Program-made: the position numbers and the translations under genes
Source of the DNA: an uncultured Chitinophaga sp.
Lineage (GTDB): Bacteria > Bacteroidota > Bacteroidia > Chitinophagales > Chitinophagaceae
DNA: 64,000 bases
Assembly (NCBI RefSeq): GCF_946479755.1
Contig: NZ_CAMLHC010000001.1
Span: 558,001-622,000, forward strand
Direction of reading: 5' to 3'
The notes under the pieces: model-generated
The model's input: only the letters and a program-made list of their open reading frames with translations
What the model was told of the DNA's origin: nothing
Databases searched by the model: none
Part shown: in pieces, positions 26,026 through 34,589 of the stretch
Layout: each line of letters starts with the position of its first letter
Position numbering within the stretch: position 1 is the stretch's first letter

Positions 26026-26604
26026 ATGAATGAACAGGAACTGCTAAAGCGGCTCGCCGCAGGTGACCAGGCGGCGTTTACAGCGATCTATCTGCAATAC
26101 CACGGGGGGATTTATACCTACCTGTTGAAATTCACCAAAAATCCGCTGCACACAGAAGATCTGGTGCATGACGTGTTCCTGAAGATCTGGGAGGTCCGCG
26201 AACAGCTGGACATAAAGTCCTCTTTTGCCGCTTACCTGTACCGCCTTGCCCGCAATACCGCGCTTACCCAGCTAAACAGGCTGACGCTCTTCGATGCCGT
26301 AAGGGACGAAGTGATGCACCGGATGTCACTGGGCATTCATGAGCAGTCGGTACTGAATGCCGTGGAACAGAAACAGTACGAAGAGCTGTTGCAGCGGGCC
26401 ATTGATAACCTGCCGCCGCAGCGCCGGGAGGCGTTTATTCTCTGCCGCCGGCAGGGCAAAAGTTATGAAGAAGCCGCTGCCCTGATGAATATTTCCCGTA
26501 ATACTTTTAAACAGCACCTGTCGCTGGCCGTAAAATCCATCAGGGACTATCTGCTGGAACATGGTAATATCTCCCTGCTGATGCTGCTGATAGCCATGAA
26601 ATAA
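26026..26604 (+). CDS. ECF sigma factor, FecI-like (locus 1)
   Basis: 192 residues from the ATG at 26026; an upstream TTG in frame is unlikely. Region 2 (TEDLVHDVFLKIWEVREQL) and region 4 (LPPQRREAFILCRRQGKSYEEAAALMNIS) are clear. This is the Bacteroidota type of ECF sigma factor that is kept inactive by a FecR anti-sigma protein. The FecR gene follows after 62 bases, and a SusC with an STN-like domain comes next, so it most likely drives the locus up to 41.06 kb in response to a ligand bound at the outer membrane. Confidence 0.94.
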   Translation: MNEQELLKRLAAGDQAAFTAIYLQYHGGIYTYLLKFTKNPLHTEDLVHDVFLKIWEVREQLDIKSSFAAYLYRLARNTALTQLNRLTLFDAVRDEVMHRMSLGIHEQSVLNAVEQKQYEELLQRAIDNLPPQRREAFILCRRQGKSYEEAAALMNISRNTFKQHLSLAVKSIRDYLLEHGNISLLMLLIAMK

Positions 26605-26666
26605 AAAAAACGGAATTTTTTTTCCGGACCATCCACCCATTTCTTTTACCCGTTAGTCTTATTAGT

Positions 26667-27842
26667 ATGGAACCAAATAAATTTCCTGCGGACCTGTTGC
26701 AAAAGTACCTCGACGGCACCATTACGGAGCCGGAAAGTGAAGTGCTGTTTGCCTGGCTGAAGGAAAATCCGGCAGCTGCGGAGCAGGAGGAAGCCCTGGA
26801 GAAAGTGCTGCAGGCCAGCTACCAGGCGTCTTTCACTGCCGGAACAACTTTGCCTGCCGGCGCCAGCCAGCGTATACTGGACCGGCTGATGGTGTCCGTA
26901 GCAACGGAAGATACCGGTATCGTACGTCCGCTGCCGTTGTGGCGCCGCCCCTGGATCCGGTATGCAGCTGCCGCAGTGCTGGTAGCAGCGTTAGCCGTTC
27001 CTGCCGCCAGGATGCTGACCAACCGGAAAAAGCCGGTCGCGCCGGCGCCGGTGGCCATCACCGGCGGTACCAACCGCGCCGTGCTGAAACTGGCCAACGG
27101 CCAGGAGATCATGCTGGACAGCACCCGTGGCAGCATCGTACAGGAGCCGGGACTCACGGTACGTAACGACAGCGGCCGGCTGAATTACCAGGGGGCCACC
27201 GCCGCTGTGGAATATCATACATTAACAACGCCGCGCGGCGGACAATACCGCATAGAACTGCCCGATGGCACAGCGGTGATGCTGAATGCCGCATCCAGCA
27301 TCACCTATCCGACAGCCTTTACGGACAAGGTCCGCGCAGTGATCATAACAGGGGAAGCCTACTTTGAAGTAGCCGCCAATACCCGCCAGCCTTTCCGGGT
27401 AGATGTAAGCGGGAAGGCGACCGTGGAAGTACTCGGCACGCGGTTTAACGTAAACGCCTATACGGATGAAGCCAATCTCCGTACCACGCTCCTGGATGGC
27501 AGTGTAAGAGTGAATCATCAGCAAACATCCCTAGTGCTGAAACCCGGTCAGCAGGCAGCCATATCGGGTGAAGGCCTCCGGCTGGTGGAGCATCCGGACC
27601 TGGAAATGGCCGTGGCATGGAAAAACGGCTCCTTCCAGTTCGACCATGCCCACCTGAAAGATGTGCTGCGGGAGATGGCCCGGTGGTACGACGTGACGGT
27701 GGTATATGAACCCGGCAGCGCAGACATCATCTTCAGCGGAGAAATAAAAAGAGACCTGGACCTGCCGCAGGCACTGATAGTGCTGGAGAAAATGGGTGTC
27801 CGTTTCAGAATAGAAGGAAAACAACTGATTGTCATGCCATAA
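26667..27842 (+). CDS. FecR-type anti-sigma factor (locus 1)
   Basis: 391 residues. A short cytoplasmic helical part (1-85) is followed by one membrane segment (AAAAVLVAALAVPAARML, about 97-115). The periplasmic part has the FecR core: TTPRGGQYRIELPDGTAVMLNA, GEAYFEVAANTRQPF and VEVLGTRFNVNAY, then the C-terminal domain DLPQALIVLEKMGVRFRIE that contacts the SusC plug side. It links the SusC receptor to the sigma factor upstream. Length and layout are normal for the family. Confidence 0.94.
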   Translation: MEPNKFPADLLQKYLDGTITEPESEVLFAWLKENPAAAEQEEALEKVLQASYQASFTAGTTLPAGASQRILDRLMVSVATEDTGIVRPLPLWRRPWIRYAAAAVLVAALAVPAARMLTNRKKPVAPAPVAITGGTNRAVLKLANGQEIMLDSTRGSIVQEPGLTVRNDSGRLNYQGATAAVEYHTLTTPRGGQYRIELPDGTAVMLNAASSITYPTAFTDKVRAVIITGEAYFEVAANTRQPFRVDVSGKATVEVLGTRFNVNAYTDEANLRTTLLDGSVRVNHQQTSLVLKPGQQAAISGEGLRLVEHPDLEMAVAWKNGSFQFDHAHLKDVLREMARWYDVTVVYEPGSADIIFSGEIKRDLDLPQALIVLEKMGVRFRIEGKQLIVMP

Positions 27843-28017
27843 AGCAACCATAATAAAAGTTTAGGTCAACAAGCAACAACAGGTGAAGAGGTGAACATGC
27901 CGGCCTTAGTGGTCAGGGCCTGGTATGTCCCGGAACGAAAAGCCCTTTGGGCTTAACGGCGGAGCCATGCCCGGCCACTTCAGCCACCGGTTATTATTTA
28001 TCAACCAAAAATATGTT

Positions 28018-31000
28018 ATGCCAGAATTGAGACGTCCAAAGCGGTATATACCGTGGAAGCAGCTGGGGCTGTTGCTGCTGATAGCAGCCATGGGACTGCC
28101 GCTGAGGGGATTATCCCAGACTATGAATTACAGCAGTAAAAAAGTCACCCTGCAACAGGTGTTTGCAGAGATAAAGAAACAGACCAACCATGTTGTGGTG
28201 TTCAACCCGGAGCAGGTAGATGTTACACAAACTGTTCCGGTGAATGCCCGCAACCAACCGTTGGAGGCGTTTATGAAGGCACTGCTGGCCAAAACGCCGC
28301 TGAATTTCACCATCGTAGGCACTACCATTGTGATCTTCCGAAAAGCAGACGTGGCGCCGGAATACAATGCGCCGCCGCCGCCGGTGGAGATCATGGGCAT
28401 CGTGTACGACGAGAAAGCAGTTCAGCCGATACCCGGTGTGAGCGTCTTTGCCAGCGTCAGTGGCAAAGGTGTACAGACCAACGAAAAAGGCTTTTTTTCA
28501 TTGAAGAATTTAAAAGACGCAGAAATGCTCACCTTCTCCAGTATCGGCTACGAGAAGGTGACCATGCCTGCCGGGCAGCCCGGCGTGACCATGTACGTGA
28601 AAATGAAAGTAGCCACCAGTGAGCTGGACCAGGCCGTGGTACAGGGTTATGGCGTTACCAGCAAAAGGCTGGCCACCGGTAACATCACCAAAGTGTCAGG
28701 AACAGAGATCGCGTCGCAACCGGTGATGAACCCTTTGCAGGCACTAATGGGCCGGGTACCCGGTTTGCTGGTCACACAAACTTCCGGCTATGCCAGCTCC
28801 CCCGTTAAACTGGAAATCAGGGGACGGAACTCCCTCGGCAAAGGATTCCTGTCCGACCCTCTATATATCATCGATGGTGTACCGCTGACAGTGCTGAACC
28901 TGGTCAGCGTCACGGAAGGCGTGTCCTCCGGATTCGTGCAGGGCGGGTTCTCTGCGGCGGGTGGACAAAGCCCTTTATTCGGGCTGAACGCAAAAGATAT
29001 TGAGAGCATCGAAGTATTGAAAGATGCAGACGCAACAGCCATCTATGGCTCCCGCGGCGCCAACGGCGTTATCCTCATCACCACCAAAAGAGGAAAAACA
29101 GGAAAAACAGCATTGTCTGTAGATGTGCGGGAAGGGATTGTAACAGTGCCCCGCCAATGGCACCTGCTGGATACCAAAGAGTACCTGCAGATGCGCCGCG
29201 AGGCTTTCAAAAACGAAGGCATTACACCTACCATCGCTACTGCCCCCGACCTTATGCTGTGGGACACCACCCGTTATACCAACTGGCAGAAAAAAATATT
29301 AGGCACAGGCAGGATGACCAGCGTATCGGCAAGCCTCTCCGGTGGCGATAATCAGAATACTTTTTATGTAAGCGCCAATTATGGCCGCCAGGTGGAGCTG
29401 CTGAGCCAAAGCGGCGCCTCACAAAAAGCATCTGTGATGTCGCGTTTACGCCATGCCTCCGCCAACCAGAAATTCAGTATCATGGTAGGAACGACTATCG
29501 GCTATACGAAAGTAGACGCGATCGTCAACATGGGTGATGCAGCCTATCTGCCACCCAATGCACCACCTATCTACGACAGCAAAGGAAACCTCAACTTCGC
29601 GGAATGGACCGCCCACAACCCTGTCAGCCAGTTTCCCTTTGACTACCTGGGTAAAAAGAATATCAGCCAGTCCACCCAGCTCGATGGAAATATGGAGCTG
29701 CGGTATGAGATCGCCAAAGGGCTCACGTTCAGTACTACCGGGGGCTATTCTTTCGTCAGCGGAACGAGCGACAATTTTATACCGATGGCGGCACAGAACC
29801 CGGCCCTGAACCCTACAGGCATGGCCATCTTCGGCACTACCCGCAATACAAACTGGATCGTGGAACCGCAACTGGCCTATACCCGTTTTATCGGGAAAGG
29901 CGACCTGTCCATACAAGCCGGTACCAGCTACCAGTCCGCCGCCACGAATGGCACTACGGTCTTTGGCCTCGGCTACGGGGATGATGCGCTCTTAGGCAGT
30001 ATCTCCAACGCTCCCTTGCAACAAGCTGCTGAAATGCTGAGCCGCTACAAATATGCGGCGGTATTTGGCCGTATCTCTTATAACTGGGACAACAAATATA
30101 TCCTGAACCTGAACGCAAGGAGGGACGGGTCTTCCCGCTTCGCCCCAGGGCGCCAGTATGGTAACTTCGGCTCCGTAGGCATGGGATGGATCATGTCGGA
30201 AGAACCGTGGATCAAAGCAATACTTCCCAAGTGGGCCACTTTTCTGAAGCTGCGGGGCAGCTACGGCATTACCGGCGGTGATGGTTCCATCGGCGACTAT
30301 CAGTACCTCTCTCAGTGGGGCACGCGTACTATCGGAGGACTGCTCGGCAGGTACGACGGCGTACAACCTTATGTGCCCATACATGCCATGAACCAGGACT
30401 ACCACTGGGAGGCCAACAAAAAAATGGAAGGGTCGCTGGCTGCCGGTTTCTTAAACGACCGTATCAACCTGGAAGTGTCTTATTATCATAACAGGACCGG
30501 TGACCAGGTAACAGGGCTGCCCACTCCGCAGTATACCGGTTTTAGTTCTGTGCTGGCCAACTGGGCGGCCGTGGTACAGAACAGCGGCTGGGAAGGCTTG
30601 CTCAGGGCCAACCTGGTGCAGCAAAAAGACTTTTCCTGGTCCGTGTCTTTTAACATCTCCCGCAACCGAAATATACTGGCGGCTTATCCCGGCCTGGAAT
30701 TTTCGCCTTACTACGGAACGTATAAAGTGGGGCAGTCACTGTCTACAAAGTACTACCTGCATTACCTCGGCATAGACCCGCAGACAGGCAAACACGCCTT
30801 TGAAGATTATAACAAAGACGGACAGGTGAGTGTACTCCTCGGTACGCCCGACGGCACCGGCACAGACGACCGTTATGTACCGATCGACGATGCCCCGAAA
30901 TACTACGGTGGTGTCGGCTCCCAGCTCTCCTGGAAAGGTGTGCGGCTGGACCTGTTCTTTGACTATAAAAAACAGCTGGGCCCGGACCCCTTTGCGAACG

Positions 31001-31353
31001 TGCTGCCGGGCGCAATGACGAACCTGCCACGGGAAGCGTTGGCCAACCACTGGACCAAACCGGGAGACGTTGCAAAATATGCAGGATTCGCGCCAGCCGG
31101 CTATTCCTTGTTCAACGCATCTGACGGCGCCTTCATGGATGCTTCTTACCTCCGGCTCCGCAGCCTTGCCGTGAGCTATGATTTTCCGGAGAAGCTGGTG
31201 AAAAGGGCCCGCATGGAAAGTTTCCGCCTCTATGTACAGACAGAGAACATTTTTACCATCACCCGCTACACAGGACTGGACCCTGACACGAAGAGCCTGG
31301 CAGCGCTGCCTTCTCCGCGGACGATTACCGGTGGTGTAATGCTTAATTTTTAA
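28018..31353 (+). CDS. SusC-type TonB-dependent transporter with STN domain (locus 1)
   Basis: 1111 residues from the ATG at 28018, chosen because a signal-like segment (LLLLIAAMGLPLRGLSQ) follows it; an upstream ATG would add 31 unlikely residues. Order: secretin/TonB N-terminal (STN) domain about 40-105 (VTLQQVFAEIKKQ), carboxypeptidase-like beta domain about 120-200, plug about 205-340 with GRVPGLLV and ESIEVLKDADATAIYGSRGANGV, then a 22-strand barrel ending in the aromatic MLNF. It imports a large ligand, often a glycan or peptide, with SusD as lid; the STN domain fits signalling to FecR. The 175-base gap before it contains a small hairpin AAGCCC/GGGCTT. Confidence 0.94.
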   Translation: MPELRRPKRYIPWKQLGLLLLIAAMGLPLRGLSQTMNYSSKKVTLQQVFAEIKKQTNHVVVFNPEQVDVTQTVPVNARNQPLEAFMKALLAKTPLNFTIVGTTIVIFRKADVAPEYNAPPPPVEIMGIVYDEKAVQPIPGVSVFASVSGKGVQTNEKGFFSLKNLKDAEMLTFSSIGYEKVTMPAGQPGVTMYVKMKVATSELDQAVVQGYGVTSKRLATGNITKVSGTEIASQPVMNPLQALMGRVPGLLVTQTSGYASSPVKLEIRGRNSLGKGFLSDPLYIIDGVPLTVLNLVSVTEGVSSGFVQGGFSAAGGQSPLFGLNAKDIESIEVLKDADATAIYGSRGANGVILITTKRGKTGKTALSVDVREGIVTVPRQWHLLDTKEYLQMRREAFKNEGITPTIATAPDLMLWDTTRYTNWQKKILGTGRMTSVSASLSGGDNQNTFYVSANYGRQVELLSQSGASQKASVMSRLRHASANQKFSIMVGTTIGYTKVDAIVNMGDAAYLPPNAPPIYDSKGNLNFAEWTAHNPVSQFPFDYLGKKNISQSTQLDGNMELRYEIAKGLTFSTTGGYSFVSGTSDNFIPMAAQNPALNPTGMAIFGTTRNTNWIVEPQLAYTRFIGKGDLSIQAGTSYQSAATNGTTVFGLGYGDDALLGSISNAPLQQAAEMLSRYKYAAVFGRISYNWDNKYILNLNARRDGSSRFAPGRQYGNFGSVGMGWIMSEEPWIKAILPKWATFLKLRGSYGITGGDGSIGDYQYLSQWGTRTIGGLLGRYDGVQPYVPIHAMNQDYHWEANKKMEGSLAAGFLNDRINLEVSYYHNRTGDQVTGLPTPQYTGFSSVLANWAAVVQNSGWEGLLRANLVQQKDFSWSVSFNISRNRNILAAYPGLEFSPYYGTYKVGQSLSTKYYLHYLGIDPQTGKHAFEDYNKDGQVSVLLGTPDGTGTDDRYVPIDDAPKYYGGVGSQLSWKGVRLDLFFDYKKQLGPDPFANVLPGAMTNLPREALANHWTKPGDVAKYAGFAPAGYSLFNASDGAFMDASYLRLRSLAVSYDFPEKLVKRARMESFRLYVQTENIFTITRYTGLDPDTKSLAALPSPRTITGGVMLNF

Positions 31354-31363
31354 ATGATTATTT

Positions 31364-32860
31364 ATGCAGACCTATCATAAAATAATTGCGTTTTCCGGTG
31401 GATGGTTGTTATGGGCAAGTCTTCTGTCGTCCTGTAAAAAACTGGTGTCTGTGCCGGACCCTGTCAGCACTATTTCCACCAGCCAGGTGTTTAGTACTGA
31501 AAAACAGGCCAATGGCGCTATGGCCGGCGTATATACCCGGATGATCAATGGAGACGATCCGGTGGGCGCTCCTCCGGATGGAGAGTCCTCCTTTGCTGCA
31601 GGGCTCTCTACGATGCTGGGCGGCCTCTCGGCCGACGAGCTGTATTTCTTCCGCTCTGTGATGGAGAAATCCTGGTACCTCGTCAACACCAACAAACTCA
31701 CCGCACAGGAAGCCAGTCGTAGTAACGCTGTCTGGGTGTCCGCCTACAACGCGGTATATGGCGCTAATTCTATCATAGAAGGCCTGGCCGCATCCACTTC
31801 ACCCGATCTGAAAGACAGCGTGAAACAGGCATTAACAGGAGAGGCCAAGTTTGTTAGGGCTTTTTCCTATTTCTATCTCACGAATTTTTATGGAGATGTG
31901 CCGCTGGTGCTGACCATCGATTTTAATAAAACGCGGAACATGCCGCGGACCTCACAGGCACAGGTATACGGACAAATGGAGATGGACCTGAGAGACGCCG
32001 TGGCAGCACTGCCGGAAACTTATCCTACCAGCATGGGAGAGCGCATACGCCCCAACCGTTACACCGCCAGCGCCATGCTGGCGAGGGTATACCTCTATCA
32101 GCGCAATTATGCGGGAGCTGTGGAAGCCGCCACCACCGTCATCAACCAGGCAGCGTTGTATCAGCTGGAGCCCGATCCCAACAACACATTTGTGCTGGCC
32201 AGCCGCGAAGCTATCTGGCAGCTGAAACAAACAGATGTTTCTGCCTCACTGCGTAATGCCACGCCGGAAGGATATGAGTTCATACCGATTTATCTGAAGA
32301 CAGGCGTTGCTTCTTACGTACTGACGGACACACAGATGAAAGCCTTTGAATCCGGCGATAAGCGCCTTTGCTGGATAGACAGCACCAAAGCCGCTCCGGC
32401 GCCTAATGTGCCGGCGGTGGTGTCTTATTATCCCAATAAATACCACATCGGTCAACCGAACAGTGAATTTATGGCGCCACCCCGTGAGTATTACGTGATG
32501 CTACGGCTTGCGGAGCAATACCTGATACGCGCAGAAGCGGCTGCCAATGGCGGCCCGGGAGGCCTCGCAGCTGCCATCGCCGACCTGAACATGGTCCGTT
32601 CCCGCGCCGGGCTGCCTGTGTTGTCTGCATCGCTCAACAAGGAGCAGGTGCTGGCAGCCGTAGCAAAAGAGCGGCAGACGGAGCTCTTCGCCGAATGGGG
32701 CCATCGCTGGTTTGACCTGAAACGTACCGGCAAAGCAGCGGCGCTGTTATCTGCCATTCCGCTCAAGCAACCTTGGGCTGGCGATCATCAGCTGCTGTAT
32801 CCCATTCCCAACACCGAGATCAGCGTAAACCACTTCCTGACCCAAAATCCCGGTTATTAA
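31364..32860 (+). CDS. SusD-family ligand-binding lipoprotein (locus 1)
   Basis: 498 residues with lipobox LLSSC and CKK. The alpha-helical TPR-type SusD fold is shown by AEAKFVRAFSYFYLTNFYGDVPLVL, ASAMLARVYLYQRNYAGAVEAA and the C-terminal ERQTELFAEWGHRWFDLKRTGKA. It forms the surface lid of the SusC transporter encoded 10 bases upstream. The next gene starts 1 base after its stop, so they are translationally close. Confidence 0.94.
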   Translation: MQTYHKIIAFSGGWLLWASLLSSCKKLVSVPDPVSTISTSQVFSTEKQANGAMAGVYTRMINGDDPVGAPPDGESSFAAGLSTMLGGLSADELYFFRSVMEKSWYLVNTNKLTAQEASRSNAVWVSAYNAVYGANSIIEGLAASTSPDLKDSVKQALTGEAKFVRAFSYFYLTNFYGDVPLVLTIDFNKTRNMPRTSQAQVYGQMEMDLRDAVAALPETYPTSMGERIRPNRYTASAMLARVYLYQRNYAGAVEAATTVINQAALYQLEPDPNNTFVLASREAIWQLKQTDVSASLRNATPEGYEFIPIYLKTGVASYVLTDTQMKAFESGDKRLCWIDSTKAAPAPNVPAVVSYYPNKYHIGQPNSEFMAPPREYYVMLRLAEQYLIRAEAAANGGPGGLAAAIADLNMVRSRAGLPVLSASLNKEQVLAAVAKERQTELFAEWGHRWFDLKRTGKAAALLSAIPLKQPWAGDHQLLYPIPNTEISVNHFLTQNPGY

Positions 32861-32861
32861 T

Positions 32862-33611
32862 ATGCAACGGTTAACATATTTCGCGGCCTCGCTGCTAATG
32901 CTATTGCTGACTGCCTGCGCCAAAGAAAAAACAGCACCCGGCACTGCCTCGCTGACCATCATCAACGCGGTACCCGGCAGCCAGCCGCTGATCGGTAATT
33001 TCAGCGGCGGCAGTCCTATCCACTATTACCTGGCCAATCAGTTCCGTTACAATACTTTTTTGCTGAGCAACCGCATGAGCGCCTATTCCGGCAGGCAACC
33101 GCTGGCAATCTATCAGTATCCTGATACCACAGATAAAAGCCAGCCGCTGTACAACCTTGTGCTTGACCTGCCCATAGGCTCCATGCATACACTGTTCCTG
33201 ACCGGGACCCTCACGCAGCCGGACACACTGTTTGTCAGCGATGGTGTGCCTTACCATCCGCTGGGAGACAGCAGCTGCAGCTTCCGCTTCGTTAACCTTT
33301 CTCCCGGCAGCGCACCGGTGAAAGTAACGATCGCGCAGAAGAACGGTCCCCCGGTGGTGAGCAGCATGTCATATAAAGGACTGACCGGCTTCCTGAACTA
33401 TCCGGTTAATGCGGCACAGGAAGATATGGTTTTTGAGTTCAGAGATGTGGCCACTGATCAACTCATCACCACCTACCGCGTCGATGGGATACACTATCCT
33501 GCGCCGGGAACGAACAGTCCCTGGGTGTACAGTAACTACACCCTGGCGTTAGTCGGTCTGCCGGGCGGCACTAACGGGCAGGGACAAACGATACTGTCCA
33601 TCCGCTACTAA
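32862..33611 (+). CDS. DUF4397-type lipoprotein
   Basis: 249 residues with lipobox LTAC. The mature part has the DUF4397 signature features: ASLTIINAVPGSQPL at the start, a TLFLTGTLTQPDTLFVSDG strand, and SCSFRFVNLSPGSAPVKVTI in the middle, giving two Ig-like beta domains. Proteins of this family are surface lipoproteins that often follow SusC/D genes and may bind the same ligand. It starts one base after the SusD stop and is followed after 42 bases by the ABC transporter ATPase. Confidence 0.85.
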   Translation: MQRLTYFAASLLMLLLTACAKEKTAPGTASLTIINAVPGSQPLIGNFSGGSPIHYYLANQFRYNTFLLSNRMSAYSGRQPLAIYQYPDTTDKSQPLYNLVLDLPIGSMHTLFLTGTLTQPDTLFVSDGVPYHPLGDSSCSFRFVNLSPGSAPVKVTIAQKNGPPVVSSMSYKGLTGFLNYPVNAAQEDMVFEFRDVATDQLITTYRVDGIHYPAPGTNSPWVYSNYTLALVGLPGGTNGQGQTILSIRY

Positions 33612-33653
33612 CACCATGGCAGGCATCAAACTATCAAACATTTAAAACGTATT

Positions 33654-34580
33654 ATGAGCACTATCTTAAAAATTGACCGGCTCTCCCACAGGTACAGCAG
33701 TGCCTGGGCTGTCCGCGATATTAACCTGGAAATAGGCCATACCGGCGTCATCGGGCTGTTAGGGTCCAACGGCGCCGGCAAGTCTACCACCATGAACATT
33801 ATCTGCGGTGTGCTGAACCAGACAGAAGGTACGGTGTATGTCAACGGACTGGATATCCGCCAGCAGCCGGAACAGGCGAAAAGGGAGATCGGTTTCCTGC
33901 CGCAAAACCCGCCGGTATATACTGATCTGACGGTAGATGAATACCTGCATTACGCGGCGCAGCTGCGGCATATCGAAAAGAGCAAAGTGCGCAAAGCCGT
34001 AGAGGAAGCGAAGGAGCGCGTGGGCATCTCTCATTTCAGCAGCCGTCTGATCGGCAACCTCTCCGGCGGTTACCGCCAGCGCGTAGGCATTGCGCAGTCC
34101 ATCATTCATAAGCCCAAACTGGTAGTCATGGACGAGCCCACCAACGGGCTCGATCCCAACCAGCTCATCGAAGCGAGAAAGCTGATCCGTGAAATAGGGC
34201 AGGACCATACCGTATTGTTATCGTCCCACATTCTTTCCGAAGTACACCTGCTCTGCCGTGAGATAGTGATGATAGAAGGCGGCCGCGTTATCTTTTCCGA
34301 TACCATGGAGGCGTTCAACAACTATGTACAGCCGCACAGCGTGCTGGCCAGAATGGAGCAGCCACCCGCCGCTACAGCCCTGCAACAGATCAGCGGGGTG
34401 TCCGGCGTGGAATTCCTCAGCGACCGCCAGGTACGCATCTATTTCGATGGTGATGAAAGCATCACGGAAAGGATCATCGCCGCCAGCGTACAGCACGGGT
34501 GGCGCCTGCGTGAGATCAACCTCGATAAAGGGTTGCTCGATGATATTTTCAAGCAACTATCTATTCAATCGCTCCAATAA
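33654..34580 (+). CDS. ABC transporter ATPase, GldA-like
   Basis: 308 residues. Walker A GSNGAGKST (about 40), signature LSGGYRQRVG (about 138), Walker B LVVMDEPTNGLDP and the H-loop SSHILSEV are all intact. The C-terminal 80 residues match the extra domain of the GldA / gliding-associated group (DUF4162-like). It would drive the fused membrane protein encoded 9 bases downstream, and together they resemble the GldA-GldF-GldG transporter needed for gliding in Flavobacterium. Here it is tied to a SusC/D locus instead of other gld genes, so a different substrate is likely. Confidence 0.92.
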   Translation: MSTILKIDRLSHRYSSAWAVRDINLEIGHTGVIGLLGSNGAGKSTTMNIICGVLNQTEGTVYVNGLDIRQQPEQAKREIGFLPQNPPVYTDLTVDEYLHYAAQLRHIEKSKVRKAVEEAKERVGISHFSSRLIGNLSGGYRQRVGIAQSIIHKPKLVVMDEPTNGLDPNQLIEARKLIREIGQDHTVLLSSHILSEVHLLCREIVMIEGGRVIFSDTMEAFNNYVQPHSVLARMEQPPAATALQQISGVSGVEFLSDRQVRIYFDGDESITERIIAASVQHGWRLREINLDKGLLDDIFKQLSIQSLQ

Positions 34581-34589
34581 TTTTTATAC